16,632 nucleotides of DNA from CALHVX01 sp964640725. Its GTDB lineage: Bacteria > Pseudomonadota > Gammaproteobacteria > Pseudomonadales > Azotimanducaceae. This document shows positions 1 through 6,686 of the stretch, piece by piece. Numbering within the stretch: position 1 is the first letter of the stretch; each line of letters starts with the position of its first letter. A program made the position numbers and the translations under genes. The stretch spans positions 1 to 16,632 of the forward strand of contig CAZXIJ010000052.1 of assembly GCA_964640725.1 (NCBI GenBank), written 5' to 3'. The notes under the pieces were generated by a model. The model had not been told where the DNA came from. It saw nothing but the letters and a program-made list of their open reading frames with translations, and made no database searches.

Positions 1-95
1 ATCTGGCCAATGCCGAAGGCCCCCTTGACGCCCCAGGACAGGGGCGGCGCAGTGCCGGTGGCACCGGGGCTCGCTGGCACGGCCGGTTCAGCCAT
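1..95 (-). CDS. N-terminus of an MFS-type transporter (partial)
   Basis: Only the first 31 codons are inside the window; the gene runs off the left edge. The visible protein starts MAEPAV, has a Pro/Ala-rich leader of about 18 residues, and then reads LSWGVKGAFGIGQ. A short hydrophilic tail followed by a 'GxGIGQ'-like first-helix entry is typical of MFS transporters of the glycoside-pentoside-hexuronide (GPH) type, which act at the inner membrane as cation-coupled sugar or anion symporters. The ATG lies 12 bases behind the stop of the upstream serine hydrolase gene on the same strand, so the two are probably co-transcribed. No convincing Shine-Dalgarno sequence is visible in that gap, which suggests translational coupling. 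The family call rests on a very short segment and is tentative; the reading frame itself has good codon use. Confidence 0.5.
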   Translation of the reverse strand, partial: MAEPAVPASPGATGTAPPLSWGVKGAFGIGQ

Positions 96-107
96 CGGAG
101 CGAGCCG

Positions 108-1412
108 CTAGCGCTGGCTGTCGATAATGGCCTGGTTCACTGCGACCTTGAAGTCCGCCCGGAGCGGCCAGGGCGATTGCATGAGCTGAATCATGGCCAG
201 GCCGATCATGTCTTCCACCGGATCGACCCAGAAGATGGTGCCGGCTGCGCCGCCCCACTGAAAATCGCCGACGGATCCGATCAGGCCGCTATCTGCGACG
301 TCTGTGACCACGCCGAAGCCGAGCCCGAAGCCAAAGCCGCGCATGGTGTTGCTGCCAAGGGTGGGCGCTTCGCCGCTGCCGGACGCGGCGGTGGAGGCGG
401 GCAGGTGATCCATCGTCATGAACTTGAGTGTGGCCGGGCTGAGCAGTTGCTGGCCTTCGAACTGGCCACCGGCGCGGAGCATCTCGGCAAAGCGCATGTA
501 ATCCTGGGCCGTCGACACCAGGCCGCCGCCGCCAGAGAACAGGGTGGCGTTGCGGAAGCGCTCAACGGAATCCTTGCCCAGAGGCACCGCTTTGCCGGCT
601 TTGGGGTTGAAGGCGTGATTTGGCAGGAAGCGCGGCATCTTCTCGTCGGGCACAGAAAAGAATGTGTCATTCATGCCCAGAGGCTCGAAAATGTGCTTGG
701 CCAGATACTCATCGAAGCGCTCGCCGCTGAGGCGCTCAACGATCAGGCCGGTGATGTCGACGGCGACGCTGTAGTGCCAGCGCGTGCCGGGCTGATACTT
801 CAGGGGCAATTTGCCAAGCGCAGCCACGAAGGCATCGAGGTCTTTCATGTCGAACCCGGCACTCTGCCGGTACAGCTGATCCACCGGATCGGTCGGATCG
901 AAGCCGTAGGAGAAGCCTGCCGTATGCGTGAGCAGTTGCTGCATGGTGATGGGGCTGGCGGCTGGCACGCGGGAGCCGTCCTCCTGCAGAACCTCCAGCT
1001 CAGCCAGCTCCGGCACAAACTTCGCAATGGGGTCGGACAGCTGGAACGCGCCCTGTTCGTACAGCTGCATGATCGCGACCGCGGTGATGGGCTTGGTCAT
1101 CGAGTAGATGCGGAACAGGTCGTCCTTCTGCATGGGCGTGTCGTCGGCGAGCCCGCGATTGCCGTGGGCTTCGAAATGCACGATTTTGCCGCGCCGGGAC
1201 ACCATGGTGACCATGCCAGGCACCCGGCCTTCGCTGATGTAGCGTTCTGCGAGTGCATCGATCCGCTGCAGACGCTCGCTGGACATGCCGACCCGTTCCG
1301 CCTTGCTGGCCGGGAGGTCGCGGGCTGCGGCCGGCGTTGCAAACAGGCTGAGCCCGGCAAGCAGCAGCAGCCATTGGAAGGAGCGGGGAAGAGCGGGGCG
1401 GGCGTCCGTCAT
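108..1412 (-). CDS. Exported beta-lactamase-fold serine hydrolase (EstB/class C-like esterase)
   Basis: A 434-residue protein of the serine beta-lactamase/penicillin-binding-protein-like family (Pfam Beta-lactamase), whose members are mostly esterases or peptidases, not antibiotic-degrading enzymes. Residues 14-30 are a hydrophobic segment ending in ATPAAA before R31, a Sec signal peptide that sends the protein to the periplasm. The catalytic S-x-x-K motif is S104-M-T-K107. The Y-x-N equivalent is Y214-S-V, as in EstB-like enzymes. The third motif, normally KTG, is W386-GGAAGT392, again typical of the esterase branch. LLTHTAGFSYG (160-170) is a further family landmark. A GGAG sits 10 bases before the ATG. 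The gene ends 12 bases before an MFS transporter start and is divergent from a crotonase gene. The substrate is unknown; the transporter and acyl-CoA neighbours suggest ester catabolism (inference). Confidence 0.9.
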   Translation of the reverse strand: MTDARPALPRSFQWLLLLAGLSLFATPAAARDLPASKAERVGMSSERLQRIDALAERYISEGRVPGMVTMVSRRGKIVHFEAHGNRGLADDTPMQKDDLFRIYSMTKPITAVAIMQLYEQGAFQLSDPIAKFVPELAELEVLQEDGSRVPAASPITMQQLLTHTAGFSYGFDPTDPVDQLYRQSAGFDMKDLDAFVAALGKLPLKYQPGTRWHYSVAVDITGLIVERLSGERFDEYLAKHIFEPLGMNDTFFSVPDEKMPRFLPNHAFNPKAGKAVPLGKDSVERFRNATLFSGGGGLVSTAQDYMRFAEMLRAGGQFEGQQLLSPATLKFMTMDHLPASTAASGSGEAPTLGSNTMRGFGFGLGFGVVTDVADSGLIGSVGDFQWGGAAGTIFWVDPVEDMIGLAMIQLMQSPWPLRADFKVAVNQAIIDSQR

Positions 1413-1449
1413 GGGGTCGGGTCTCCGTGCGTATCTGAATGTAGCTGGC

Positions 1450-1455
1450 TATAGT
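1450..1455 (+). promoter_or_regulatory. Candidate -10 box for the crotonase gene
   Basis: TATAGT matches the sigma-70 consensus TATAAT at 5 of 6 positions and lies 27 bases upstream of the ATG at 1483. I see no good -35 hexamer 16-18 bases upstream, so the call is weak. It lies in the 70-base gap between divergent genes. Confidence 0.3.
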
Positions 1456-1482
1456 CTACCTGTTTGCAACCGGGAGCTGGCG

Positions 1483-2301
1483 ATGACAGAAGCGGTCTAC
1501 GAGACTCTGGAAATCACGACGGAGCAGGAAGTTCGGGTGATTCGCCTGAACCGACCGGACCGCCTGAATGCCTGGACCTATCAGATGGGCCGGGAGCTGG
1601 GGCAGGCCGTTGCAGCGGCGAATGCCGACGACCGGGTCCTGGGTATCGTGCTCACCGGCAACGGGCGTGGCTTTTGCGCCGGCGCCGATGTCGAGGCGGT
1701 GTTCAAGTCTCAGGCCGACGGCAAGTCCAAAGCGCCGGCCGCCGGGGACCGGGATCAGCCGGTGGGAGACTGGGTGGCCTTGCTGCGACGCTCCAAACCG
1801 ATCGCTGCGGCCATCAACGGCCCCGCGATCGGCGTGGGCCTCACGCAGGTCCTGCCCGCGGACTACCTGCTGGCGGCGCCGGGCGCGCGTTTGAGCATGC
1901 GCTTTGTCCGCATGGGCCTTGTGCCGGAGCTCGCCAGCTCCCGCTTTCTGGCGGCGCGGGTTGGCTTTGGGATCGCGTCGGAGCTCATGCTCTCGGGCCG
2001 GACCCTGGACGGCACCGAAGCGCAGGCGCTGGGGCTGGTGGACCGTGTGGTGCCTGGGGAGGCGCTGGTGGCGGAGGCGGTCAGCGTCGTCGCGGGCATG
2101 GGGCAGAATCCGCTGACGGCGATTCTGCACACGAAAGCGCTGCTCACAGCAAATGCGAGCGCGACGGACCTTGCCGAGATTCAGCGTCTGGAAATGGCAG
2201 CCCTGGACGATTGCTATCGCTCTCCAGAACACAAGGAAGCGATTGCTGCGTTCATGGAAAAGCGCGCGCCGGACTTTCGAAAGGCGCGCCAGCAAAGCTA
2301 G
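1483..2301 (+). CDS. Enoyl-CoA hydratase/isomerase family protein (crotonase fold)
   Basis: 272 residues, usual crotonase length. The first oxyanion-hole segment is GRGFCAGADV (61-70) and the second is NGPAIGVGL (112-120); both bind the acyl-CoA thioester. At the position of rat hydratase Glu144 there is Thr121, and at that of Glu164 there is a Phe in MRFVRMG, so both classical hydratase acids are absent. A Glu at 149 in LVPELASS sits where Delta3,Delta2-enoyl-CoA isomerases of the yeast Eci1/human ECI2 type carry their base. The most likely activity is therefore double-bond isomerisation in beta-oxidation of unsaturated acyl-CoAs (inference). The frame is open upstream to 1285, but ATG 1483 is preferred because GGGAG stands 6 bases before it and homology starts there. 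It converges on the VOC gene, sharing a CTAG. Confidence 0.88.
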   Translation: MTEAVYETLEITTEQEVRVIRLNRPDRLNAWTYQMGRELGQAVAAANADDRVLGIVLTGNGRGFCAGADVEAVFKSQADGKSKAPAAGDRDQPVGDWVALLRRSKPIAAAINGPAIGVGLTQVLPADYLLAAPGARLSMRFVRMGLVPELASSRFLAARVGFGIASELMLSGRTLDGTEAQALGLVDRVVPGEALVAEAVSVVAGMGQNPLTAILHTKALLTANASATDLAEIQRLEMAALDDCYRSPEHKEAIAAFMEKRAPDFRKARQQS

Positions 2302-2861
2302 CGCTGGACCGGAAGCCTGCGGACCGGATCCGTTCTGCCGTCCCAGCGCTCGGACGCAGTTCGGACCATGGCGTAGAAGCCCGTCAGTCGCTCGCTGGGC
2401 TCGTACAGTTCGAGGTAGTGCCCGTGGGTTGCCCGCGCATCAACAAACGCAAAGGCTGTGCCGGGCTCCGTCGCGCTGGCCGGCGCTGTTTGAGCCTGCA
2501 TAGCGAGTGGCCGGCCCGCGTGCCGGTGCCTGGCGAGAGCTTGGGCCAGGTCCGGCACAAAATGCGCGACGTGGTGCAGGCCGTAAGGCCGGTCGTTAAA
2601 GATCGTGGGCGTGTCGCAGTGCTGTTGCACCAGCTCGATCATGACCTCGCCGTGCCAGCCATACGCCGAGCTATGGTCGAAGCTGCTGGCCTGCCCGTGC
2701 ACCACAACCCGGTCGAGGGGAATGTGCGGCAGCAGAAAGAACGGCCCGGCGCCGTGTTCGGCGGCCCAGGCGGCGGCAGCCCCAGCGGCGTCGCTGACCG
2801 TGTACGCCAGCTGCACCGGCGGTGAACGCCGCACATTTTCGCCGGGGGAGGGCGATGCCAT
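2298..2861 (-). CDS. VOC-superfamily (glyoxalase-fold) protein
   Basis: 187 residues from the ATG at 2861; another ATG directly before it (2864) would add one Met. AGGAG at 2869-2873 is 7 bases from the 2861 start. The protein has two beta-alpha-beta-beta-beta halves of vicinal-oxygen-chelate type: PPVQLAYTVSD (14-24) opens the first, and GLHHVAHFVPDLAQAL (94-109) opens the second. Likely metal ligands are H97 or H96 and E151 in GHYLELYEP (147-155), with E76 in the first half (IELVQQ). The family includes dioxygenases, isomerases and epimerases, and the substrate cannot be told here. It overlaps the crotonase gene tail to tail by 4 bases and is divergent from an alpha/beta hydrolase across an inverted repeat, which suggests joint regulation. 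An open frame extending upstream to 3320 is antisense noise. Confidence 0.82.
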   Translation of the reverse strand: MASPSPGENVRRSPPVQLAYTVSDAAGAAAAWAAEHGAGPFFLLPHIPLDRVVVHGQASSFDHSSAYGWHGEVMIELVQQHCDTPTIFNDRPYGLHHVAHFVPDLAQALARHRHAGRPLAMQAQTAPASATEPGTAFAFVDARATHGHYLELYEPSERLTGFYAMVRTASERWDGRTDPVRRLPVQR

Positions 2862-2871
2862 CATGAGGCTC

Positions 2872-2894
2872 CTGAGCCATTCGCAATGGCTCAG
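2872..2894. promoter_or_regulatory. Perfect inverted repeat, candidate operator between divergent genes
   Basis: Arms CTGAGCCATT (2872-2881) and AATGGCTCAG (2885-2894) are perfect reverse complements around a CGC spacer. The 10-bp arms lie in the 63-base gap between the divergent VOC gene (start 2861) and the alpha/beta hydrolase gene (start 2925), abutting the VOC Shine-Dalgarno. The size and symmetry are those of a site for a dimeric repressor such as TetR or MarR type. A transcript could also fold it into a hairpin. No regulator gene is seen nearby. Confidence 0.45.
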
Positions 2895-2924
2895 CATAAA
2901 CCGCAAGCAGGAGAGGGACGGAAG

Positions 2925-3803
2925 ATGAAGAGTCGCAGAAGCTGGCTGAAGCGCGCACCAGCGGCGCTGGCGATCGGGGCCAGCACGAGCTGCGCGACGC
3001 GGAGCCCCGCGCAGCCGGCCGGCGGATCTGCCGGCAGAACCTTTGTGTTTGTCCCTGGCACCTGGCACGGCGGCTGGGCCTGGACGCCGGTCTGTGAGCG
3101 CCTGCGCGCCATGGGGCATCGAGCGTTCGCGGTCACCTGCACCGGTGTCGGGGAGCGCTCGCACCTGGCGGACCCGAGCATCACAGCTGAAACACATGTT
3201 AAAGATGTGGTTCAACTTATTGAATATGAAGAACTTAATAACGTAATTCTTGTCGGGCATTCCTTCGGAGGACTGACCGTCACCGGCGTGGCGGACGCCC
3301 TGCGGGAGCGCCTTGATCACCTGGTGTTCTACGACGCGTTCGTTCCGACGCGAGCGCGGCCGGCCTGGGTCCAGCAGGCGCCCGACGGGTCATGGCCCGC
3401 CTGGTGGGAGGCGCGCCGGGCGAAGTTCCGCAGCGGCTACCTGATGGACTTTTTCGCGGAGTACCCGATCGAGATGTTGGTGGACCCGGTGCGCTACCCG
3501 CAGGTGGCTGCCCGGCTGCAGCGCAGTTTGAGCCTGCATCCGGCGGGGCAGTGGACGACGCCGGTCTCCTTTGCCCATGGCGGCTGGGAAGGCCTGCCGC
3601 GAACCTATGTGCATTGCCGGGGCCAGAGCTTCCGCCGATCCAGCGAGGCCATGTGGGGGCCGGCCCGGGCTCCCGGCTGGCAGTGGATCGATCAGGACAC
3701 GCCGCGGGTGGGTATGCTCACGCACCCGCAGCAGACCGCGGAGCTGTTGGCCGGCCAGCTGGCAGACGCGCGTTCGATTGCTGCGAATCAGTCCGCCAGG
3801 TAG
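2925..3803 (+). CDS. Tat-exported alpha/beta hydrolase, possibly catalytically impaired
   Basis: 292 residues. The N-terminus SRRSWLK (3-9) followed by a hydrophobic stretch to about residue 20 is a twin-arginine signal; STSC (20-23) is a poor lipobox. The mature part is an alpha/beta hydrolase of the EstC/PytH-like group: FVPGTWHGGWAW (42-53) is the oxyanion-hole loop, and GHSFGG (111-116) holds nucleophile S113. The family's usual late T-G-H-x-x-M-L is here T259-P-R261-V-G-M-L, so the catalytic His is apparently replaced by Arg; H267 is three residues past this motif. The usual acid after TYVxC is not evident either (CRGQSFR). ATG 2925 is chosen over 2886 because AGAGGGA precedes it and the Tat motif follows. 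Bases 3181-3250 are only 30 percent G+C. It overlaps the SIMPL gene tail to tail by 16 bases. Confidence 0.83.
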   Translation: MKSRRSWLKRAPAALAIGASTSCATRSPAQPAGGSAGRTFVFVPGTWHGGWAWTPVCERLRAMGHRAFAVTCTGVGERSHLADPSITAETHVKDVVQLIEYEELNNVILVGHSFGGLTVTGVADALRERLDHLVFYDAFVPTRARPAWVQQAPDGSWPAWWEARRAKFRSGYLMDFFAEYPIEMLVDPVRYPQVAARLQRSLSLHPAGQWTTPVSFAHGGWEGLPRTYVHCRGQSFRRSSEAMWGPARAPGWQWIDQDTPRVGMLTHPQQTAELLAGQLADARSIAANQSAR

Positions 3804-4495
3804 TACTCAAGGGTCGAGACGACCCGCACTTTTTTGATGTGCGGGTTGTTGCTGTCGCGATCGGCGATGCTGAACTGGCCTTGCCGGGCCTTGCGAATCT
3901 TGCCCAGCGTGCTGCCGGAGTCAGCGGCAAACTTTTCTGCTACCGCCCGGGCGTTTTGCGTGGCCTCTTCGATCATGGCGGGCTTGATGGCATTCAGGCC
4001 TTCGAACAGGAACTGCGTCTGCGCGAGATAGCTGTCCTGGTTGATGGTGATGCCCGCTTTGCCAAGCTCCAGCATGCGCTGTCGGGCCGCCAGGGTTGCA
4101 GCGATGTTGTCGCTGTACACGGTCACTGTGGTCTGGGCCAGGTAGCGAAACCGGCCCGTATCGCCGCTGTAGCTCTGCGCCTGTTTGTCGGTAATCGCGG
4201 GCGGGTTCACGGTGAGTTCGTCGCTTTCAAAGCCACTGCTTGCGAGAAAGCGCGTGACCGTAGCCGTTTGCTCCTCGACAGTTTTGACCAGCGCGTTCAG
4301 GTCGTTGTCTGCCACGGTAAACACGATGGGCCAGATCGCGATATCTGCCGGCGCCTCCCGTTCGGAGAGCCCCTTGACGGTCACGGTCCGTTCCAGGGTC
4401 TTCGCGTTGACCCAGCCAGCGCCGATGAAGTAGCCGCCCGCGGCCAGTCCGGCCGCGATCAGCACGCTGGCAATGACTGTCGATGGCCCGTTCAT
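3788..4495 (-). CDS. SIMPL-domain (DUF541) protein, membrane-anchored
   Basis: 235 residues. Residues 7-28 form an uncleaved-looking hydrophobic segment rich in Ala and Gly, so the protein is probably exported and anchored in the inner membrane. The rest matches the SIMPL/DUF541 family (E. coli YggE is a member): TVTVKGLSEREAPADIAIW (37-55) is the typical opening strand, and the C-terminal VRVVSTLEYYLAD is the closing strand. YggE-like proteins are reported to assemble into ring-shaped periplasmic oligomers and to relate to oxidative stress; the biochemical role is unclear. The gene starts 41 bases after the stop of the upstream crotonase gene on the same strand and is probably co-transcribed with it. 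No strong ribosome binding site is visible. The 3' end overlaps the convergent hydrolase gene by 16 bases, leaving no room for a terminator between them. Confidence 0.88.
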   Translation of the reverse strand: MNGPSTVIASVLIAAGLAAGGYFIGAGWVNAKTLERTVTVKGLSEREAPADIAIWPIVFTVADNDLNALVKTVEEQTATVTRFLASSGFESDELTVNPPAITDKQAQSYSGDTGRFRYLAQTTVTVYSDNIAATLAARQRMLELGKAGITINQDSYLAQTQFLFEGLNAIKPAMIEEATQNARAVAEKFAADSGSTLGKIRKARQGQFSIADRDSNNPHIKKVRVVSTLEYYLAD

Positions 4496-4536
4496 AGCTG
4501 GCTCGCCCTGTGCTCGTGCACCGTCGCTGCGCCGCG

Positions 4537-5361
4537 CTAGCGGCCCTTGAACTCGGCTTTACGGCGCTCCATGAAGGAAGCCATTCCCTCGCGAAAGTCT
4601 TCGGACTGCATGAGGGGCACAAGCTGCAGAAAGACGTGGTGCACGTGGTCGTCGAAGGTCTCGTTCATGCCCATGCGCATCATGCGTTTGGACGCTTGCA
4701 CGGCCAGCGGTGCGTTGCCGGCGATTTCCGCTGCGATTGCCTGGGCCTTGTCGAGTACGGCAGACGCGTCTTCGACGTAGGAGACCAAGCCCAGCTCAAG
4801 GCTCTCGGCCGCGGTCAGCGTGCGGCCGGTGAAAATCAGTTCCGCCGCTTTGGACCAGCCGAGCAGGCGCGGCAGAAACCAGGTTCCGCCGCTTTCCGGC
4901 ACGATGCCCCGGGCGGTAAACGCGGCGGCGAGTTTGGCGTCGCCGCTCATGACGCGAAGGTCGCACCCCAGTGCCATATCCAGCCCGTAACCGGCGGCCG
5001 ACCCGTTCAGCGCGCAGATCGTCGGCGTGTCCAGGTTGTACATCACCGTTGGCGGGGTGTTGCGCAGATCCAGGTTCGGGACAGCGCGCTTGCCCTCGCT
5101 GAGCCCTTGGCTGATGTCGCTGCCGCGCAGGTCCAGGCCCGCGCAGAAGAAGCGGCCCCTGGCCGTCAAAATAATGGCCCGCACGTCGCGATCGGCGTCG
5201 GCGGCAAGCATCTGCTCGGTAATCGCACTGAGCATCGGTTGCGAGATGGTGTTCTGCCGCTCCGGGCGATTCAGAGTGATGGTCGCGATGTGGTTCGCCA
5301 CTTCGTAGGTCACCTCCGGCTCGCCCTGGTCTGCCGTGGTGTTGCTGGGTGCTTCGGCCAT
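4537..5361 (-). CDS. Enoyl-CoA hydratase/isomerase family protein (second crotonase)
   Basis: 274 residues from the ATG at 5361, which has AGGAG 8 bases upstream; the frame is open further up to 5595 but without homology. Crotonase landmarks: LNRPERQNTIS (30-40), oxyanion segment GRFFCAGLDL (69-78), second segment NGSAAGYGLDMALGCD (119-134), and IVPESGGTWFLPRLLG (153-168). D128 occupies the Glu144 position of rat hydratase and E156 occupies the position used by Eci1/PaaG-type isomerases. This resembles enzymes that move or hydrate double bonds on acyl-CoA; hydratase and isomerase cannot be separated from sequence. It is not a close duplicate of the crotonase at 1483: the catalytic segments differ clearly. 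It heads a probable two-gene operon with the SIMPL gene. Confidence 0.9.
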   Translation of the reverse strand: MAEAPSNTTADQGEPEVTYEVANHIATITLNRPERQNTISQPMLSAITEQMLAADADRDVRAIILTARGRFFCAGLDLRGSDISQGLSEGKRAVPNLDLRNTPPTVMYNLDTPTICALNGSAAGYGLDMALGCDLRVMSGDAKLAAAFTARGIVPESGGTWFLPRLLGWSKAAELIFTGRTLTAAESLELGLVSYVEDASAVLDKAQAIAAEIAGNAPLAVQASKRMMRMGMNETFDDHVHHVFLQLVPLMQSEDFREGMASFMERRKAEFKGR

Positions 5362-5536
5362 TGGTCCCGCTCCTGGTGTTCTGTACGCCCCGGGCAGTGT
5401 ACGGGGACAGCTTGAGAGGGCCAAATGCGCTTTTGCGAGGCGCGCTGCGCCTAGTCCACAGTTTCCGGTCAGGAAGTGGCGGCCGGGCCATTCGCTGTCT
5501 ACATTGAAAGCACGTTTGTGAACCCGTGTCGCCTGT

Positions 5537-5797
5537 GTGAATCGATTCCTGCCCAGTCCCTCCGAGCCACTGCCAGGTCCCTGGCTGGTGGGCAACGGCG
5601 ATCCGGACCTGCTGGAGATCTATCACGCCCGGGCGCTCGAGCAGATTGTGCGCGGCCACCTGCAGCGGCTGGAGACACGCCCCCATGCCAGCGACGAACA
5701 GGGCTCTGCAGCCGGTGAAGTCAGCGTCTTTTACGAGTCCCTGCTCATGAGCGTCGAGCATCTGCTGGGCGCGCTGGGCGACACGCCGCAACGCTGA
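5537..5797 (+). CDS. Small protein of unknown function
   Basis: 86 residues from a GTG start. I do not recognise the family. Third codon positions are strongly G/C throughout, much as in neighbouring genes, which supports real coding. The protein has no signal peptide or membrane segment. It begins with a Pro-rich stretch (7-15), then has two predicted helices: about 23-46 (DPDLLEIYHARALEQIVRGH and on) and about 61-81 (EVSVFYESLLMSVEHLLGAL), separated by a polar linker. It is net acidic. The GTG is preceded by no clear Shine-Dalgarno, so the start is uncertain. It lies between the divergent crotonase at 5361 and the convergent Nudix gene 19 bases away, apparently alone in its transcript. Confidence 0.5.
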   Translation: MNRFLPSPSEPLPGPWLVGNGDPDLLEIYHARALEQIVRGHLQRLETRPHASDEQGSAAGEVSVFYESLLMSVEHLLGALGDTPQR

Positions 5798-5816
5798 CCC
5801 CTTCGCAGCCCCTGTT

Positions 5817-6614
5817 TTACCGCGGGCGCTCCGGCATCTTCTCTTCGCAGTGCGTATAGCCCGCGTTGTCAGGAATGCACAGCCAGGTGCCGTCGTCGCG
5901 CTTCTCCGTCCAGGGCAGCACGGTCACCGTTTGCTCTGCTGCGCTGTGCTCCAGAGCCGCCTGCACCGTCGCGTGCCGGGCCAGCTTTTCGAGATTCCGC
6001 AGGGTCGGGAAGATGATGGTGTAGGTGCCGGCCTCGGCCCCGGCAATCGCATCTGCGGGCCGGATCCAAACAGAGTCCACGGACTCGTAGCCGTCATGCA
6101 GGGCCAGCTGATCTGCCGGTGCGGTCACCAGGTAAAAATGCGTGTCGAAGCGTTTGGGCATCATCTCCGGCGTAATCCAGTGTGCGAAGTGCACGAGCTC
6201 GTCGCAGGCGAGCACCAGCTGCTCACGTTCCAGCCATGCCAGCAAGGGCAGGCTACCGTCGTTCAGCAGGGCACGATCGGCGTCGAGCGTTGCGATTCGC
6301 TCGCCGCTGACCAGGGCCTGCTCGCCCTTGGGGCGGGCCAGCAGGACGCCGGATTCTTCGAACAGCTCGCGAATGCCGGAGACCTGAATCGCCCGTTGCT
6401 GCGGATCCTGTGCCGCGCCTTCGAGCCAGGGCGCAAGCGCGCCGTCAAAATCCTGCGGGTCGGCCTTGCCGCCAGGAAACACGAGTGCGCCAGAGGCGAA
6501 GTCGATCTGGTGATGCCGTACGACCATGAATACCTCCAGGCCGTCAGCCCCGTTGCGCAGGAGCAACACCGTGGCTGAGGGGATGATTTTTGCAGGATCT
6601 GGATGACCGCTCAT
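5817..6614 (-). CDS. Nudix hydrolase, NUDT19/RP2-like (probable CoA or acyl-CoA diphosphatase)
   Basis: 265 residues. The Nudix box is split: FPGGK at 46-50 gives the glycines, and R82-E-L-F-E-E-S-G89-VLL gives the RE-x-x-EE-x-G metal-binding part. About 30 extra residues lie between the halves. This interruption, with RHHQIDFASGALVFPGGK just before it, is the pattern of the eukaryotic NUDT19/RP2p group, which hydrolyses CoA esters to acyl-phosphopantetheine and 3',5'-ADP. The metal-binding glutamates E83, E86 and E87 are present. HFAHWITPEMMPKRFDTHFY (142-161) is also typical of the group. A CoA-cleaving role would fit the acyl-CoA enzymes on the left, but this is inference. The gene is divergent from the GNAT gene, with 72 bases between starts. 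Confidence 0.85.
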   Translation of the reverse strand: MSGHPDPAKIIPSATVLLLRNGADGLEVFMVVRHHQIDFASGALVFPGGKADPQDFDGALAPWLEGAAQDPQQRAIQVSGIRELFEESGVLLARPKGEQALVSGERIATLDADRALLNDGSLPLLAWLEREQLVLACDELVHFAHWITPEMMPKRFDTHFYLVTAPADQLALHDGYESVDSVWIRPADAIAGAEAGTYTIIFPTLRNLEKLARHATVQAALEHSAAEQTVTVLPWTEKRDDGTWLCIPDNAGYTHCEEKMPERPR

Positions 6615-6636
6615 AGACCGTTGACCGTCTCGTTAG

Positions 6637-6663
6637 TTGACTGTGTCGATGTTCGCTTATGGT
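6637..6663 (+). promoter_or_regulatory. Candidate promoter for the GNAT-DUF503-DUF3080 run
   Basis: TTGACT at 6637-6642 (5 of 6 to the -35 consensus) is followed after 15 bases by TATGGT (4 of 6 to -10). An almost identical GTTGACCG lies 16 bases upstream, forming a direct repeat with GTTGACTG. Spacing is short of ideal, so confidence is low. It lies in the 72-base gap between the divergent Nudix and GNAT genes. Confidence 0.25.
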
Positions 6664-6686
6664 TATGGCTATGGCAAACTGCCGGG

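Noticed and set aside
177..1454. Long plus-strand open frame (425 codons) opposite the serine hydrolase
   Set aside because: It is antisense to a gene with clear signal peptide and catalytic motifs; its translation is rich in His, Ala, Gly and Gln without any domain, a usual artefact of GC-rich antisense frames.
1464..2825. Plus-strand 453-codon frame across the crotonase and VOC genes
   Set aside because: It runs in another frame through one gene and antisense through the next, with no recognisable domain, while both real genes have motifs and ribosome binding sites.
2862..3320. N-terminal extension of the VOC protein across the alpha/beta hydrolase gene
   Set aside because: The upstream part is antisense to the hydrolase and not protein-like; the ATG at 2861 has AGGAG at 7 bases.
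3392..4540. Plus-strand 382-codon frame across the hydrolase end and SIMPL gene
   Set aside because: It is an off-frame and antisense shadow with no family features.
6658..6674. Short TATGGT/TATGGC tandem near the GNAT start
   Set aside because: Three near-copies of six bases are too short to be called a repeat element and may be chance within a promoter region.
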